A DNA stretch of 64,000 nt, taken from NCBI RefSeq assembly GCF_905163445.1, contig NC_053183.1, positions 20,584,001-20,648,000 on the forward strand, read 5' to 3'. The translations under genes and the position numbers were made by a program. The notes beneath the pieces are model-generated. The model saw nothing but the letters and a program-made list of their open reading frames with translations, was not told the DNA's origin and did no database searches. This DNA comes from Pararge aegeria (lineage: Eukaryota > Arthropoda > Insecta > Lepidoptera > Nymphalidae). Positions within the stretch are counted from its first letter, which is position 1, and every line of letters starts with the position of its first letter. Positions 22,594 through 34,073 of this stretch are shown here, piece after piece.

Positions 22594-25500
22594 ATGGGCT
22601 TAGACAGTTATAGTAATCGGACCAGTGGCTATTATTCGGAGGCGGTAAGTATTTTTTTTTACTTAATCTAATAAACACTTTTATGTACCTACCTTTAAAA
22701 GTTTATAATACAGATAGGTAAGTGGTATATACCTAGATAGTTATTTTTTTATTAAATATCTCTTATCTTTTAGTTAGGTAGGTACCTACTACCTACCTCC
22801 CTACTTTTTATAGGGTCACGTTAATCATTAGTTTTTAGTATTAATCATTAGTTATTAGTTTAGTATATACTAGCTGTTGTGTTGCCCGCGGCTTCGTCCG
22901 TGTTTTTTTGGTTTTTCATACATCCCTCGGGAATCAAAATTATAGTAGCCTATGCGTAATATCTATCTCCATTTCAAATTTAATCCAAACCGTTTCATTA
23001 GTTTTCCCGTGATAGAGTAACAAACGTCCATTTCGCATTTATAACATATGCATAGGTATGTAGGTAGGAAGGATTAGTACAATATGAGAAGGTTTAACAC
23101 AATATATTTAAGACACAAAAGTATTTCAACAAAGAAGTTATGAAAAGATTGTTTACTTCCATTACCTAATGACAAGTCAGAAAAAAAGTAGGTAAATACG
23201 TATAATTAATATAAATAAACTTAGGTATAGAATGGCCGCCTACCCTCACTCTGTTATATATGCATACAATCTAGGTACCTACGAGTAGGTATACCGTACC
23301 TACATGTGTGGTGCTCAATCACGCCAGAGCAGAGAACAGCTGAACCGATCTGATCTTTTAATCCCGAAAATGGTAGGTTCGTGTGGGATAGGGATTTGTA
23401 TTGATTTTTTGAATTGGTTCAGCATAGTTTGTGGTGGGTCTATGCACAACATTTTAAAGTCAAAGTCAAATATTTCTTTATTCAAATAGGCACCTAGATG
23501 ACACTTTTGATGCGTTGATTACATACGAAATGTGTACATAGTACCTAGATGATCGCGATAACTACACTAGGTTAAAACTAAAGCTACGAGGGCCGAGCCG
23601 GCTGTTCTTTTTGTTATCACCATCTTACATTGTCATTTGAAAACATTTAAGAAGCAACCTGGTTAGAGCAATTGTTCACACCCAAGCTTTTGTATCGTTT
23701 ACGTAAACCTTTTATACCTACCCTACCTAGAATACAAACTTTGAACTTTTTAAGAGACATCCCCAAGATATCAAACAGTAATTTATTGTACAATTTCCTT
23801 TAAATGAATTGCATATTTTGTGTAGTCTAGTGTATGGAACTGCTTTATTTTTGCTTCTAACGTTCAAATTGCATATTTTGTATTCAGTTCACTCAATGGG
23901 GAAGCCAAGAGTCCTGGCCGGAGTTCCAGTCGGCGCTGCAGGAAACACCCGCAGCTGGCAGACCCAGGTCTTCCAGTTTTGCTGAGAGTATGCATCTATT
24001 ACCTAGACATCATATTACACACGGGTGTTTTGTCGCCTTAAAGCAGCGACATTGTAAATGTATCCGGTGTCTACTATTTCTTAAAAATATAATAACTAAA
24101 AAATATTACAATTTACTTGGGGAATAAGAAGAATCCTATATCGAATGTAAGCGGGGCACTGCGGCGGCAGTGTCAACGTCATTAATTGCGTTTGTTTCGT
24201 GCATCTGAAAAAATATTCAAATAGTTTTCCACCTTAATTTGATCAGCACGACTCATGTAATACGCCAATACAATTTGTAAATACTTAATGAATAGTGGCA
24301 CTTCATACATTAACGGATGCACCTTAAAATGTCGTAGAAGGAGAATTTTTCGATTTCCATGGGATCTCATGTGATTTTAAAAAACAATATGACATCGAGA
24401 GAGTACGGCGAAATTATTTCTTAACTATTTTTAAATAGATAAGTCATCAATTGACGCGAATCCGTACTTAATATAATAAATGCGAAAGTGTGTTTGTTTG
24501 TCACTTCTTTACGCCGTACTTGTACGTTCATCTTGATTTTTGGCAAAGTAACATAGGCTTATTTCGGGATAATATACGATTCCCACGGGCACAGAATTAA
24601 GAACAGATACAGAGACAGAATTAAGAACAGATACAGAGACCGTGTAAACGACTAATATCGAAACATCAAAAACCAATCTACTTTAGACTTGTTTCTCGAA
24701 CAAACTGTTAGCCCAACGGCCACGGGAAGCCCACGGGATTTTTAAAGTCGTATTAAACGCGGGCGAAGAACGCAGACTATATACTATACTATACTGTTTT
24801 AAATTTAGGATATAAAATGTGATAGCTGTTATTTCGCGTTTGTGCAAATGTTTTACTGGTTCTTAGACTATAATAGAATAGAATAAATATTTTTACTTTA
24901 ACTGTGTTAATTTGTTTGGGTTGTAAGTGGGAATAGTTCCAACAGTTTGCCACTTTCTGGCGTGCAATTTTATTACATATACCTATAGAGTTTATATTAC
25001 AAATTACTATATAACACTTACAATTTTAAACTTTAGACACTAACTAACCTAACTAACCTATTTTTAAAAATATTTCCGTCTAATTCTATTTCCTCTTTCT
25101 GCAGCGAAAGTTGATGCCGTGATGGAAGAGTTCCGAATGAACGGCTTCGACTCCCCCTACGACCCCGAGGAGGAAAGGAATTTATACAAACATAGAAACA
25201 ACGCAGGTATGTAACTTTGACTCAACCACACAGGGTCCTCTCACTGCCTTTATATTTAACTGCCTCTAAGTGACCAGTATGTTCAAGTACGGCTCACGGT
25301 TCGAATTAAAAGAAATAACTAAGTATACCTACTTTGTATAAGGCTTCCTTATTTATATAAACAATCGACTTACTAGAAACGGACATACATTAATTAATTA
25401 ATTTATTTTATTTATTTATGTATTTGTGAACAATAACTTAACCGCTAATGAATGAAACGAAACTTAAAATTTACTATATTATATCAAGATATTTATCGAG

Positions 25501-27206
25501 AAATCTAAATACATTCAAAAATATTGATTAAAATAAAATAAGATACAAAAAAACAACGATCAAAAGGGATACATGCAATATGCTAATCTTAATTTCGAGT
25601 GTGTGTTGTAGAGACTAGAGTGTATGTATTTTGTGTGTAGGCGTGCGCGCGCGCGTGTTTTGTGTGTGTGTGTGTAGCGACCCTGCTTTCTGAGTCCAAG
25701 GCCGTGGGTTCGATTCCCACAACTGGGAAATGTTTGTGGGATGAGCATGAATGTTTTTCAGTGTCTGGGTGTTTATATGTGTATTATAAGTATTTATGTA
25801 TTACGAGTATATTCATAAAAATATTCAACAGCTATCTTAGTACCCAAAACACAAGCTACGCTTACTTTGGGGCTAGATGGCGATGTGTGTTGTGTTGTCG
25901 TAGTATATATAATTATTTATTGTAAAGTCAACATCTCCGGAGGATGCTCCGGTTTTGGAGCGAAACGAGCGTAGAGTGTACATTGCCGAAGATCTGTTTG
26001 GTGTGGAGTATAAGGATCGGAGAAATTATAAATTACATCATACAGATTCTCCTGCTTATATTTATTATTAAGCTTAATTTTCATAATATATGATGGATTT
26101 CCGCAAAGTAACGCCTGTTTCTAACCAAATGTAGGTAAAATGTGTAAAACATATCCTATACAGCGAGGTTACTGTAAGGTGAGGTAAATTGTAAGCAGCC
26201 AGCTTCGCTCTCATCTTCCGCAAGATAGAAAAATGATTGTAAATGTTGCTGTTGGAAAAGAGAAACTACTTAGTTCTTGCTGGCTCTTCCCGGTAGAATT
26301 TGCTCTTCGTAACGGTGGTAGAGTTATTACAAACTGACTTTGGAATTTCGCATGGAGTCGGTGGTCGACGAATCAATGAGTATGTCCCGCAGGTGACGTT
26401 CTATGATTGAGAGATAAGGTTTATATTCATTAATACTTAAATTTCCATTCAGAACTAACCGGCATGGGTCCACCAAGCATGTACCTGAGGCAAAAGTCTT
26501 GGCCAGCCCCGGATGCTTCTCCTTCCATACCTCTACCTAATGCCAGGGAGAGCAAGAGGAGAAATGCTGGAGAGATGTTTTTGGCGGCTTCAGGTTTTCA
26601 AGGTAACGTTTAATCCCTATCCCTGTCCCTATCTCTATCCCTACTAATATTATAAATGCCAATGTAAGTTTGTTTGTTACGCTTTCACGCAAAAACTACT
26701 TAACCGATCCTCATGAAACTTTGTACACATATTCTTGGAAGTGTTAGAAGTAATATAGGAGTAAGCTCGGTTCCCTTGGGAGAGGGGATGAAAGTGTTTG
26801 ACGATTTTACACCATAAGTCCGACAAACTATAACCGATTTAAACAATTATTTTTGTACTACTTATAGAGTTTATAATATGTGTTTAATTTTGTCCAAACT
26901 GTGGTTGAAGATAGAGGACAGAACTCCTTAGCGGACAGCAGCAAACCCCTCATTTAAGGCTTAGCGATACTGAATACTTTAAATTTTTATAGAACTACAA
27001 TTAAATTTAATGCCACCTCAAAAAACAAAATTAAACGCAGACGACGTCGCGGGCAACGGATAAATTCTTCATTGCCCTACACAATGTTGCAAATAATAAT
27101 GTAATGTTATGTAAAAGGATCGGCACTATTATTATTATAGCCTCTTTATTTCCATGATACATTTTTAACAATTATTAATACATATGTGCATGCATAAAAA
27201 TGATAT

Positions 27207-27246
<40 letters not shown>

Positions 27247-30200
27247 TTCTTACCCCTATACGGGTGAAGGCCTACTCCATTTTTCCCCACGACTTAACCA
27301 ATATTTACCGGCTTTTCTTATTATTTCGTCAACTCATCTTTCTTTCGGTCTACCTCTTTTCCTCTTGTTTGTTGGACCTTGCCAGGTAGTTACTCTATTT
27401 GTCCATTTTTCCTTGTCCATACGTGCAATATGACCCGCCCATTTCCATTTTAGTTTTTGAGAATGTTCTAAAGCATCCATTACTTTTGTTGTTTTTCTTA
27501 TTCTGTGTATTCGTTTTATATTCAGCAAACTCCTTTCCATCGCTCTCTGACATACTTGTATTCTATTTTTAGTTTTAGTGAACTATAGATCTCATAAAGG
27601 ACATATACTGCAAAAGCAAAAGCCGCGTAAAGTTAGAGAGACATGGATGGCCCTGAAATAGACATTTGTAGAGGCGCCAGACAGGGTGACCCCCTCTCAC
27701 CTAGAATTTTTATAACTTTGCTCCTAAGTATAATGAAAACTCTAAACTGGGATAGAAAAGGAATCAATATTGAAGGGAAACTCCTCAGTAATCCGCACTA
27801 TTAAACAATACTAAATAACTTTGATCCTAATATTATGTGTTACAAAGTATGAATTCACCTTTTTAGAATTTCTATATCAATTCTCAAACAGTAAACCACC
27901 AATCTGTAAAAAAAATTTTTTTTGCGAGATCTTTACAGTGATTGATTCCGCAAAACGTCTTCACTCGCAAGGTAAGAAGGGTGTTTCATAGTTCACCGAA
28001 ACAACAGAGCCAAGTCAAAATTTGGCTGACAAGATCAAAAATAGCCTATTATATAGTTCACTGCTGGACTAATGGGCTCACTGAACGGCAGGGCTTGCAC
28101 ATTTTAAACGGGAGGTCCCAATTTATAATTTCTGAATTTTCTCTGGTCTGGTCTGGTAGGTCTTTTTTATGGCGTGGTGGAAAAGCTTTATTTTTAAGCA
28201 GGACGGAGGTTATATGGGAATCCCCCCTCTAAAGGTGGACCTAAACTAAAAACCACGGCACGTCCCACTTGTTGGCTTTGTTAGACACCCAGGGAACAGC
28301 TAGTCACCACCCTACCGACAAAGACGTGCCGCTAAGCCATTTAGTGTTCCGGTGCGATGTCGCGTAGAAACTAATTAGGGGACTGTGTCATCACTTACAA
28401 TCAGGTTAGATTGTAGTCAATGACTAACATATAAAATAAAAATAAAAATAGCCTTTAATTCCACAACGTCATTTCATACATACTAATAAACATTTGAATA
28501 CTTTTAAATTAAATAAACATTAATATATTGATTCGTTAGGTTAGGTATGGTTTTACAATAATATTGAATTCAAATTATGCACTTAAATTATTAATTAATT
28601 ATGTCACGCGATTCGGATGACCTGTTGGCAAAGGCCTCCTCTAGCTCTCGCCACTGCTCCCTGTCGTGCGCTACTCTGCGCCAGTTAGGTCCCGCAGTCT
28701 GTTTAATGACAATAGACTAACATATAGTGGAAAATATAAATCTCGTAAGACGACCGTGAAAAGAGCAGGGGTAGTGACAACAGTGTTCTGATCTGCCCTC
28801 GAGGTCACCTCAACGCACAACGGCTGTGAAAAGAATAAAAGTATGGGTAATAAATTGTGTACATATATATATATATACAGCCAAGGCTGAGAAACTAGCT
28901 CCATCGTCGGACGTGATAACTGAGCAGCAATTGCGCGTGCTGTCCACTCTGCCCAACTCCGTGCTGTACAACTTGCTGAGGGAGTTGGAGCAGGCGCGAG
29001 TGCAGTTGGAAGCGAAGCCAGCGAAACAGCCTGAGGTGAGCAACTTTGCATAACGTTTTCAAAGCTTGGTCAACGAACATTTGGTACTTAGTACACAACC
29101 AAAATATAAATAAATAAATATACTACTACAATACACAAATCGCCATCTAGCCCCAAAGTAAGCGTAGCTTGTGTTATGGGTACTAAGATGACTGATGAAT
29201 ATTTTGATGTATAATATACATTAATACTTAGAATATACTTACATATAAACACCCAGACACTGAAAAACATTCATGCTCATCACACAAACATTTTCTAGTA
29301 GTGGGAGTCGAACCCACGGCCTTGCACTCAGAAAGCAGGGTCGCTGCAAACTGCGCCGATCGGCCGTCAAATTCTTCCGTCTTATTCTTTTAAAAATATA
29401 CGGATGCTTTATAAAGGTATCGTTCATCTGTCTTGAAATCAGAATTTTAACAGTTGTAGAAAGATCAACCTCGAGACACTGTTCACAAAAAGAACAGAAT
29501 TTAGTATGTTAGTAAATTCAAAAGTCAAATTCAGTAAAAATTCTAAAAATTCAAAATTCAAAATGATATTAAAGCCAAGTATTGAAGTGACTACCACCGG
29601 TTCGGAAAGCAGATTCTACCGAGAAGACCCGGCAGAAGCTCAGCAGTTGCTCTTTTCCAACGTCATTTTACAATTTAACAATCATTGTTCTATCTTGTGT
29701 AAGATAAAAGCGGAGCGGTTTGCTTCCAGGCAACCTTGTCATTAAGAAATCACACCAAATGAATATCATACCACAAAGACTTAAAAGGCCTGCAGCCGCG
29801 CAGGAAACGCTGCTGGCAATATCTAACGACCCACGGTTGCCTTTGATAAATAGCCTTTGGTTAGGCCAATACTATTTCGTTTATCTTTATCATATCAACC
29901 CATTATTGGCCCACTACGGGGCGCGGGTTTCCACAATGAGAAGGGGTTAAGGCCGTAGTCCACGCTGTTTTAGTCCGGATTGGTGGACTCCAAATGTTTG
30001 AGATCATTATGTAGAAGGCGTGGGCTCAGGCATGCAGGATTCCTCTCGATATTTTCCTCAACCTTGAAGCAAGTTATGTTGCTTAAAAAATTAACATAAC
30101 TTGGAAAAGTGCACTCTGGGATTCAAACTCGCCCCACCGAAAGTGAAGTTCCACCCATTGGCCTATCACCGCTTCCGTTATTAACTTATTATTTTAAAAT

Positions 30201-31042
30201 AAACAGTTACCAGTCGCGCTGCTTTCTAGAAGGGTGCGGTTAAGACTAATCTCGTGGTAGTTCGGCCACGTGCCATTACTGTACCACTTACACCTGTGAC
30301 GCCTTTAAATTCTAGGTGGTCGAATGTCGGTTCTGCAAGAACAACGGAGAGCGGGAGTCGTACTACCGCTCGCACCGCCTGCGCTGGCGCGGCAAGGTGG
30401 TCTGCCCCGTGCTGCGCAATTACCGCTGCCGCCGCTGCGGCGCCAAGGGGGACTCCGCACACACGCTGAAGTACTGCCCGCTCGCCTCTGCCGACGGTAT
30501 GTACTGCCGCTCGCGCCGCCCGAAACACCACTTTGCTTTGCGGTCGGCTCAGTAGGTACTTAACTAACCGCAGAAGCCTAGGAGTTGCAAGGGTTTAATC
30601 TTATTATGCTTACATATGTAAGTAAGGGTAAATATTTAACCACCTAAAGTGCTCGACCTTGCTTACACAGTACTTCGTATTGTCTGGCTTTAGACAAATC
30701 TATCCTGAACGCTTCCGTATTTTGTGAACCTACGTCTAATATTTTGATTTCTCCATTGGTTTAACATGTTAATAGTATTTGTAAGCTCAATGTCCTACTT
30801 TTAGTAATTTTGACAATATTTTTAATAAGTGTCGATGTGTTTCAGAGCGTCAAAAATCGAACGCCATGATGCAAAGCGTTCGAGCTCGTCGTACCTGGCA
30901 AACGCCATCTAGCGATATCGCCAGTGAATACGTCGTAATGGGCGAGGCAACTCCCTCTGTGATAACAGATGGCGCTTATTTTAACTCTTATGAACCACTC
31001 GATCCTATTTGGGAAGCATTGGCCAAAAAATTAATGCTATGA
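22594..31042 (+). CDS. nanos: nanos-family RNA-binding translational repressor, 7 exons, complete
   Basis: Exons are 22594-22644, 23888-23987, 25105-25206, 26453-26602, 28881-29035, 30316-30496 and 30846-31042. Every junction is GT-AG and the phases agree, giving 311 residues ending in TGA. The N-terminal 185 residues are low-complexity and polar with no domain I recognise. Exon 6 (residues about 187-246) encodes the paired Nanos zinc knots: CRFC, a His twelve residues later, then CPVLRNYRCRRC, GAKGDSAH and TLKYCPL. From family knowledge Nanos acts with Pumilio on 3' untranslated regions to repress translation and protect germ cells. Lepidoptera carry several nanos paralogues (called M, N, O and P in silkworm), and I cannot say which this is. 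Oddities: the spacing between the first-knot His and its last Cys is 9 rather than 10, the knot is very Arg-rich, and about 65 residues follow the finger. The start is the first ATG of an open exon; a leader exon may precede it. Confidence 0.93.
22868..23045 (-). mobile_element. Lep1-type Helitron-like element, reverse, nanos intron 1
   Basis: CTAGCTGTTGTGTTGCCCGCGGCTTCGTCCG at one end and CGTGATAGAGTAACAAACGTCC then CGCATTTATAA at the other. This is the reverse of the common AATATTATAAATGCGAAAG...GCGGGCAACAGCTAG element. Confidence 0.65.
23452..23720 (+). repeat. non-LTR tail-like repeat (AAAGTCAAAGTCAAATATTTC)
   Basis: Begins with AAAGTCAAAGTCAAATATTTCTTTATTC, common at non-LTR 3' ends in Lepidoptera. 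Related to the pieces at 29500 and 34925. In nanos intron 1. Confidence 0.4.
24466..24775 (+). mobile_element. Lep1-type Helitron-like element with internal insertion
   Basis: Starts TTAATATAATAAATGCGAAAGTGTGTTTG and ends near TTAAACGCGGGCGAAGAAC. The middle (about 24597-24730) holds a short GAACAGATACAGAGAC duplication and a reversed fragment of repeat C. In nanos intron 2. Confidence 0.55.
25640..25677. repeat. (GC)n/(GT)n microsatellite
   Basis: GCGCGCGCGCGTG followed by a TG run, directly before the SINE-B head in nanos intron 3. Confidence 0.85.
25666..25920 (+). mobile_element. SINE-B, forward, nanos intron 3
   Basis: GCGACCCTGCTTTCTGAGTCCAAGG, box-B-like GGGTTCGATTCCCA, TGAATGTTTTTCAGTGTCTGGG, GCTACGCTTACTTTGGGGCTAGATGG. 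The first bases of the usual head are replaced by the GT run. Confidence 0.8.
25922..26135 (+). repeat. interspersed repeat D, nanos intron 3
   Basis: GTAAAGTCAACATCTCCGGAGGATGCTCCGG through TTCTCCTGCTTATA and GATTTCCGCAAAGTAACGCCTG. Joined directly to the SINE-B end. Confidence 0.7.
26190..26370 (+). repeat. non-LTR tail-like repeat S fragment
   Basis: TTGGAAAAGAGAAACTACTTAG and GGCTCTTCCCGGTAGAATTTGCTCTTCG match 47135-47292 and the reverse of 29500-29745 and 34925-35075. Confidence 0.5.
26638..27060 (+). mobile_element. Lep1-type Helitron-like element, nanos intron 4
   Basis: CTACTAATATTATAAATGCCAATGTAAGTTTGTTTG at the start and GACGTCGCGGGCAACGG at the end, the usual Lep1-type termini. 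Interior has the CTTAACCGATCCTCATGAAACTTTG block. Confidence 0.7.
27210..27242. repeat. (TA)n microsatellite
   Basis: About 16 TA units in nanos intron 4. Confidence 0.95.
27245..27595 (-). pseudogene. LINE reverse transcriptase C-terminal fragment
   Basis: The minus strand encodes MERSLLNIKRIHRIRKTT, then KWKWAGHIARMDKEKW and a GRPKER end, the usual C-terminus of RTE-type endonuclease-reverse transcriptases. It continues past that frame as RWVDEI with few defects. A relic in nanos intron 4, opposite in strand to the gene. Confidence 0.75.
27600..27800 (+). pseudogene. LINE reverse transcriptase central fragment
   Basis: The + strand encodes ICRGARQGDPLSPRIFITLL and then KTLNWDRKGINIEGKLL, the fingers motif (RQGDPLSP) of non-LTR reverse transcriptase. 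It is in the opposite orientation to the C-terminal fragment just before it, so the two are an inverted composite, not one element. Confidence 0.75.
28095..28450 (+). mobile_element. non-LTR retroposon tail T, nanos intron 4
   Basis: CCCAATTTATAATTTCTGAATTTTCTCTGGTCTGG, GACAAAGACGTGCCGCTAAGCCATTTAG, GGTGCGATGTCGCGTAGAAAC and GATTGTAGTCAATGACTAACAT then A-rich end. Other T pieces: 37745, 44460, 45585, 47290 and 52550. Confidence 0.7.
28863..28880 (+). promoter_or_regulatory. TA-rich 3' splice site of nanos exon 5
   Basis: The acceptor CAG at 28878-28880 is preceded directly by about eight TA units, not a pyrimidine tract. Exon phase and protein continuity support its use. Confidence 0.7.
29100..29372 (-). 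mobile_element. SINE-B, reverse, full length, nanos intron 5
   Basis: From the A/T tail through GCCATCTAGCCCCAAAGTAAGC and CAGACACTGAAAAACATTCATG to the head GTCGAACCCACGGCC...GCGCCGATCGGCCGTC. The tRNA-like head is intact but this is a SINE. Confidence 0.85.
29500..29745 (-). repeat. non-LTR tail-like repeat S, nanos intron 5
   Basis: GTGACTACCACCGGTTCGGAAAGCAGATTCTACCGAGAAGACCCGGC matches 34925-35075 closely. The ATTCAAAATTCAAAATG block is the retroposon end. Confidence 0.55.
29893..30178 (-). mobile_element. SINE-A, reverse, nanos intron 5
   Basis: CATATCAACCCATTATTGGCCC tail, CAGGCATGCAGGATTCCTCTCG body and CTATCACCGC head in reverse. It ends about 140 bases before exon 6. Confidence 0.75.
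30316..30496 (+). CDS. nanos: nanos exon 6: paired CCHC zinc knots
   Basis: This exon alone carries the diagnostic domain. Knot 1 is C-x2-C-x12-H-x9-C and knot 2 is C-x2-C-x7-H-x4-C. The canonical Nanos pattern has x10 in knot 1. It is bounded by an AG acceptor at 30314-30315 and a GT donor at 30497. It is markedly GC-rich (mainly third-position C and G) compared with flanking DNA. An open frame on the opposite strand here is only a shadow. Confidence 0.95.
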
Positions 31043-32389
31043 AATAACAAATTACTTTTAACATTTATGTCATTAAATTAGTTGACAAATCGTTGATTTT
31101 TAGAAGTTTATTAATTGTGCCAATTGTGTTATTCTCAGTAGCCGGTAGATGGCGTTGTTAGTTTTGTAATAATTATGATTATGTTTACTTTTATAATTTT
31201 TTTGGTGTGCTATATTACCTTTCGTGGTAATAAATACATAACTATTTTTGCTAAATATATATTTGAGCATTGACTACATACATATTATGTTATTATATCG
31301 TTGACTATCGATGTCCGAATACTAATTACAGTAGGTACCTACTTATCTTTATTATGGTACTGAAATAACGAAAACTTTTTTTTCAGTAATATGTATTTTT
31401 ATAGTAGGACTAATATATCAATTTAAATCATGCATTCCTCTCATATAAGTCAAAGTGACCACTTTTTTTTTGAACCTTTAAGAAATGAAATATTAATGCC
31501 ACAAATAAAATCCACAGCAATTTTAGGAAACAATTTTGGAAAATTGTTATCTAAAATGATTAACTTCTTCTATATTGGTGCCAAATCATTTGTTTAGTTA
31601 GTTATATTTTACCAGATTATAAAAATATCTATCTGAATTACTTATACATAGTACAATATTATTTTTAGGATTAATAATAATACTACTAAATACTATAAAA
31701 TTCGGACGATCCCTTTTTCACATCTTACTCACTTATAAAATAGGATATTTTAATTTCATTATAGTTTAGAAATACTTACAGGCATAAAATTATGTATGTT
31801 ATAAATTATCGATAACTCTCGTAAACAGTTTACAAAAACTATTTTTTTCAGATCAAATTATTGAAAATATATTTGTAAATTAGTATTTTTATGTCGTGTG
31901 TATGTATAATTTCATTATGGTGATGAAATGCAGGCATTTCTAATGCATGCTTAGGTACATTTACGCGAAACTCCATTGACATTTGCATCGATATTGTAAG
32001 TTCCCATAATCAATTTTTGTATGATAACTTACCTGAACTTATTTCTGCAAAAGATTTATAATGTGTGTTTAACGGATATTAAATAATACACCTACTACTT
32101 GACATTATTAATTGTTTTTGGTGTCGGTAAACTAAAGTTTTGGGTCAAATAAATAATAATTAAAAAAAACGCTTTTTTTATTCTTAGCAATGAACTGTTG
32201 AATCTGAAAAATAGGCCTTTTTTCAGATTCGGATATGCATAATAAATAACGCAGTGAATGGACTAAGTATTAAAAAATACGTAATTGAAATAATTTTTTT
32301 TTTAATTCATTGTTACTCTCTTTATAAAACATTTATAAAGGAAAATCTCACTGGCTTACAGTAAAAATGCATAGAGGGAAAGCTCGCGC
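31043..32389. other. nanos 3' region and AT-rich spacer
   Basis: About 190 bases of probable 3' untranslated region, then very AT-rich DNA. No repeats or genes recognised. Confidence 0.5.
31229..31234 (+). terminator. likely polyadenylation signal of nanos
   Basis: AATAAA about 190 bases after the nanos stop. I see no clear Pumilio-type TGTANATA cluster in this short 3' untranslated region. Confidence 0.5.
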
Positions 32390-32576
32390 GTGCTCGCACA
32401 GTTTAAAGCTTGCTTGACGATTATTCCACTTTCGACTTTAAAATTGTACCACTATGTAATATTTTGCTGTGTCATTACCTATTTTGCAATTAAGCTTTAT
32501 ACGCAACAAGTTAAGGTCGAGATTCTATTGTTAAATTTTCCGAAACATCTAGGCTACAATCCGGTAGATTTGGGAA

Positions 32577-32851
32577 TGTGGGCCGCGGAAGTGTGCCGCG
32601 GGGTCAGATGGAGTGGCAAGAGAAGGGGGGAGGAATCAGTTAATATTATGCAGATGGGTATAATGCCTAATGAGATAAGTTCTTGTGCGTGTGATTTGAT
32701 AGCTATTGCTGTTAATGGAATGGCGCACAAACGAGCTTTTGTAGCTGAGGCAAGCGAGTCTATCTTGTCCTTTACACTTAAATTTGCGACTCTAATATCA
32801 GTGTCACAAGGTCAATTTTGCTTTGAAATTAACCGTGTTTCGATACTCTAA
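32577..32851 (+). other. unassigned open frame, 91 codons from ATG
   Basis: An open frame spans 32390-32851 without stops, and the first ATG with good context begins MWAAEVCRGV. It contains several Cys, Met and Ala residues but no domain I recognise. It lies 1.5 kb past the nanos stop with no clear promoter or splice sites. It is longer than most chance frames in such AT-rich DNA but may still be chance or a transposon remnant. Confidence 0.15.
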
Positions 32852-34073
32852 AACGACTCGACAGTTGCGAACGTGCAGATTTAAGCATTTTCGTCCACAG
32901 CGCTGTGTAGGTCTCTAAACTCTTGCCATGTTTCCAGTTTACAGCTTAATTTTTGCACGTGTATGTATAAATGGAGCCGACAGCTTGCAGTAGTGTGCAC
33001 TTCATAAATGCCCAAAAGCACTGCCTACTGCCTAGTGCCTACCCTAAAATGTATACATAACTGGTGTTAGAGGAGGATTTTTGCCGTTTTATGCCATTTT
33101 CCTGCTGTATGCATACCCTACTTAGAAACCCAGAGAACTGTGCACGCCACTGACAGCTTAGCAGGCCAGAATCAACATTGAAGCGGTCTGTCGAAACGGA
33201 AATAAAGTCAGTCGGTGTTCTTTGCTCGTCTTAAAATGGTAAGGATACAGTTATTAACTAAAAAAACCTTTAACAGTTAACAGGTAACGATTGAACAAAT
33301 TAAATATTACGACCATACAGATTCTCCTGCTTTTCGCGGATTATAGCAAATTAAGCTAAATTTTCATAACAAAAAAATATATATATAACCCGTGCCATTT
33401 AAGAATTATTCATAATAAATTAATAGTTCAAAAAATTAAAAAAACACGCACGCACAAAAATCAAATTTATTTGTACCTGTTATTTTAGTTAGTCCGAAAA
33501 AGGATTTAAAATTTACGTTATTCCTGCTTTATTGACTATGGATTGCACTGCAACAGCAGTCAATCCATCGTCCATAGTTGAACGAGCATTCTGTATGTTC
33601 TTAAGTCAAGTTGTATAATGGCGTCCGGTTGAAAACTTATTGGTTAAAAGTTACTGAACTAAGCATTTGGTCTAAGAAACTCACAATAAATTAGGTCGGG
33701 CAACTTTAGCATGTTTTTTCCTAGTTGATGAATTTAGAACAACTTCCGAGCTTCTTTACGGAAACCTTTGGTTTTTGCTGTGCTTTATAATGCAAACTTG
33801 CATCGGAAAACTCAATGGGTGCGAGTGTGTGTGTGTGTGTGTTGTCAGTGTGTGCATCGGTGCTCGGCCGCGACGTCGCTCGGCAGTAGGTCAAGAAACA
33901 AGGTCGAGGCATTTCTCCGGCGAGGGGCTTGCTCGAAGCGCTGTGTAGGCGCACTCCGCACTGCTGGTACGCGAGTTAGTACTGGTTTGGGGTTTAAATA
34001 ATAAATCTTTGAATATTAAAAAGTAACTGACTACATAAAAAGTGTATATAAAACAACAATATATCGAGGTGCC
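32852..34073. other. spacer with a TATA/E-box cluster, no gene seen
   Basis: CACGTG at 32956-32961 and TATAAA at 32966-32971 lie together but no exon follows that I can support. A repeat-D fragment is at about 33310-33385 and a (GT)n run at 33826-33844. A GC-richer stretch at 33,850-33,975 has no clear frame. Confidence 0.3.

Noticed and set aside
30226..30531. 101-codon open frame on - across the nanos finger exon
   Set aside because: Antisense shadow of a GC-rich exon; the + strand gives the conserved zinc knots.
32781..32796. 16-base match AATTTGCGACTCTAAT to an arm of the 7149 palindrome
   Set aside because: One 16-base match is expected about once by chance in a window this size, and the flanks do not match.
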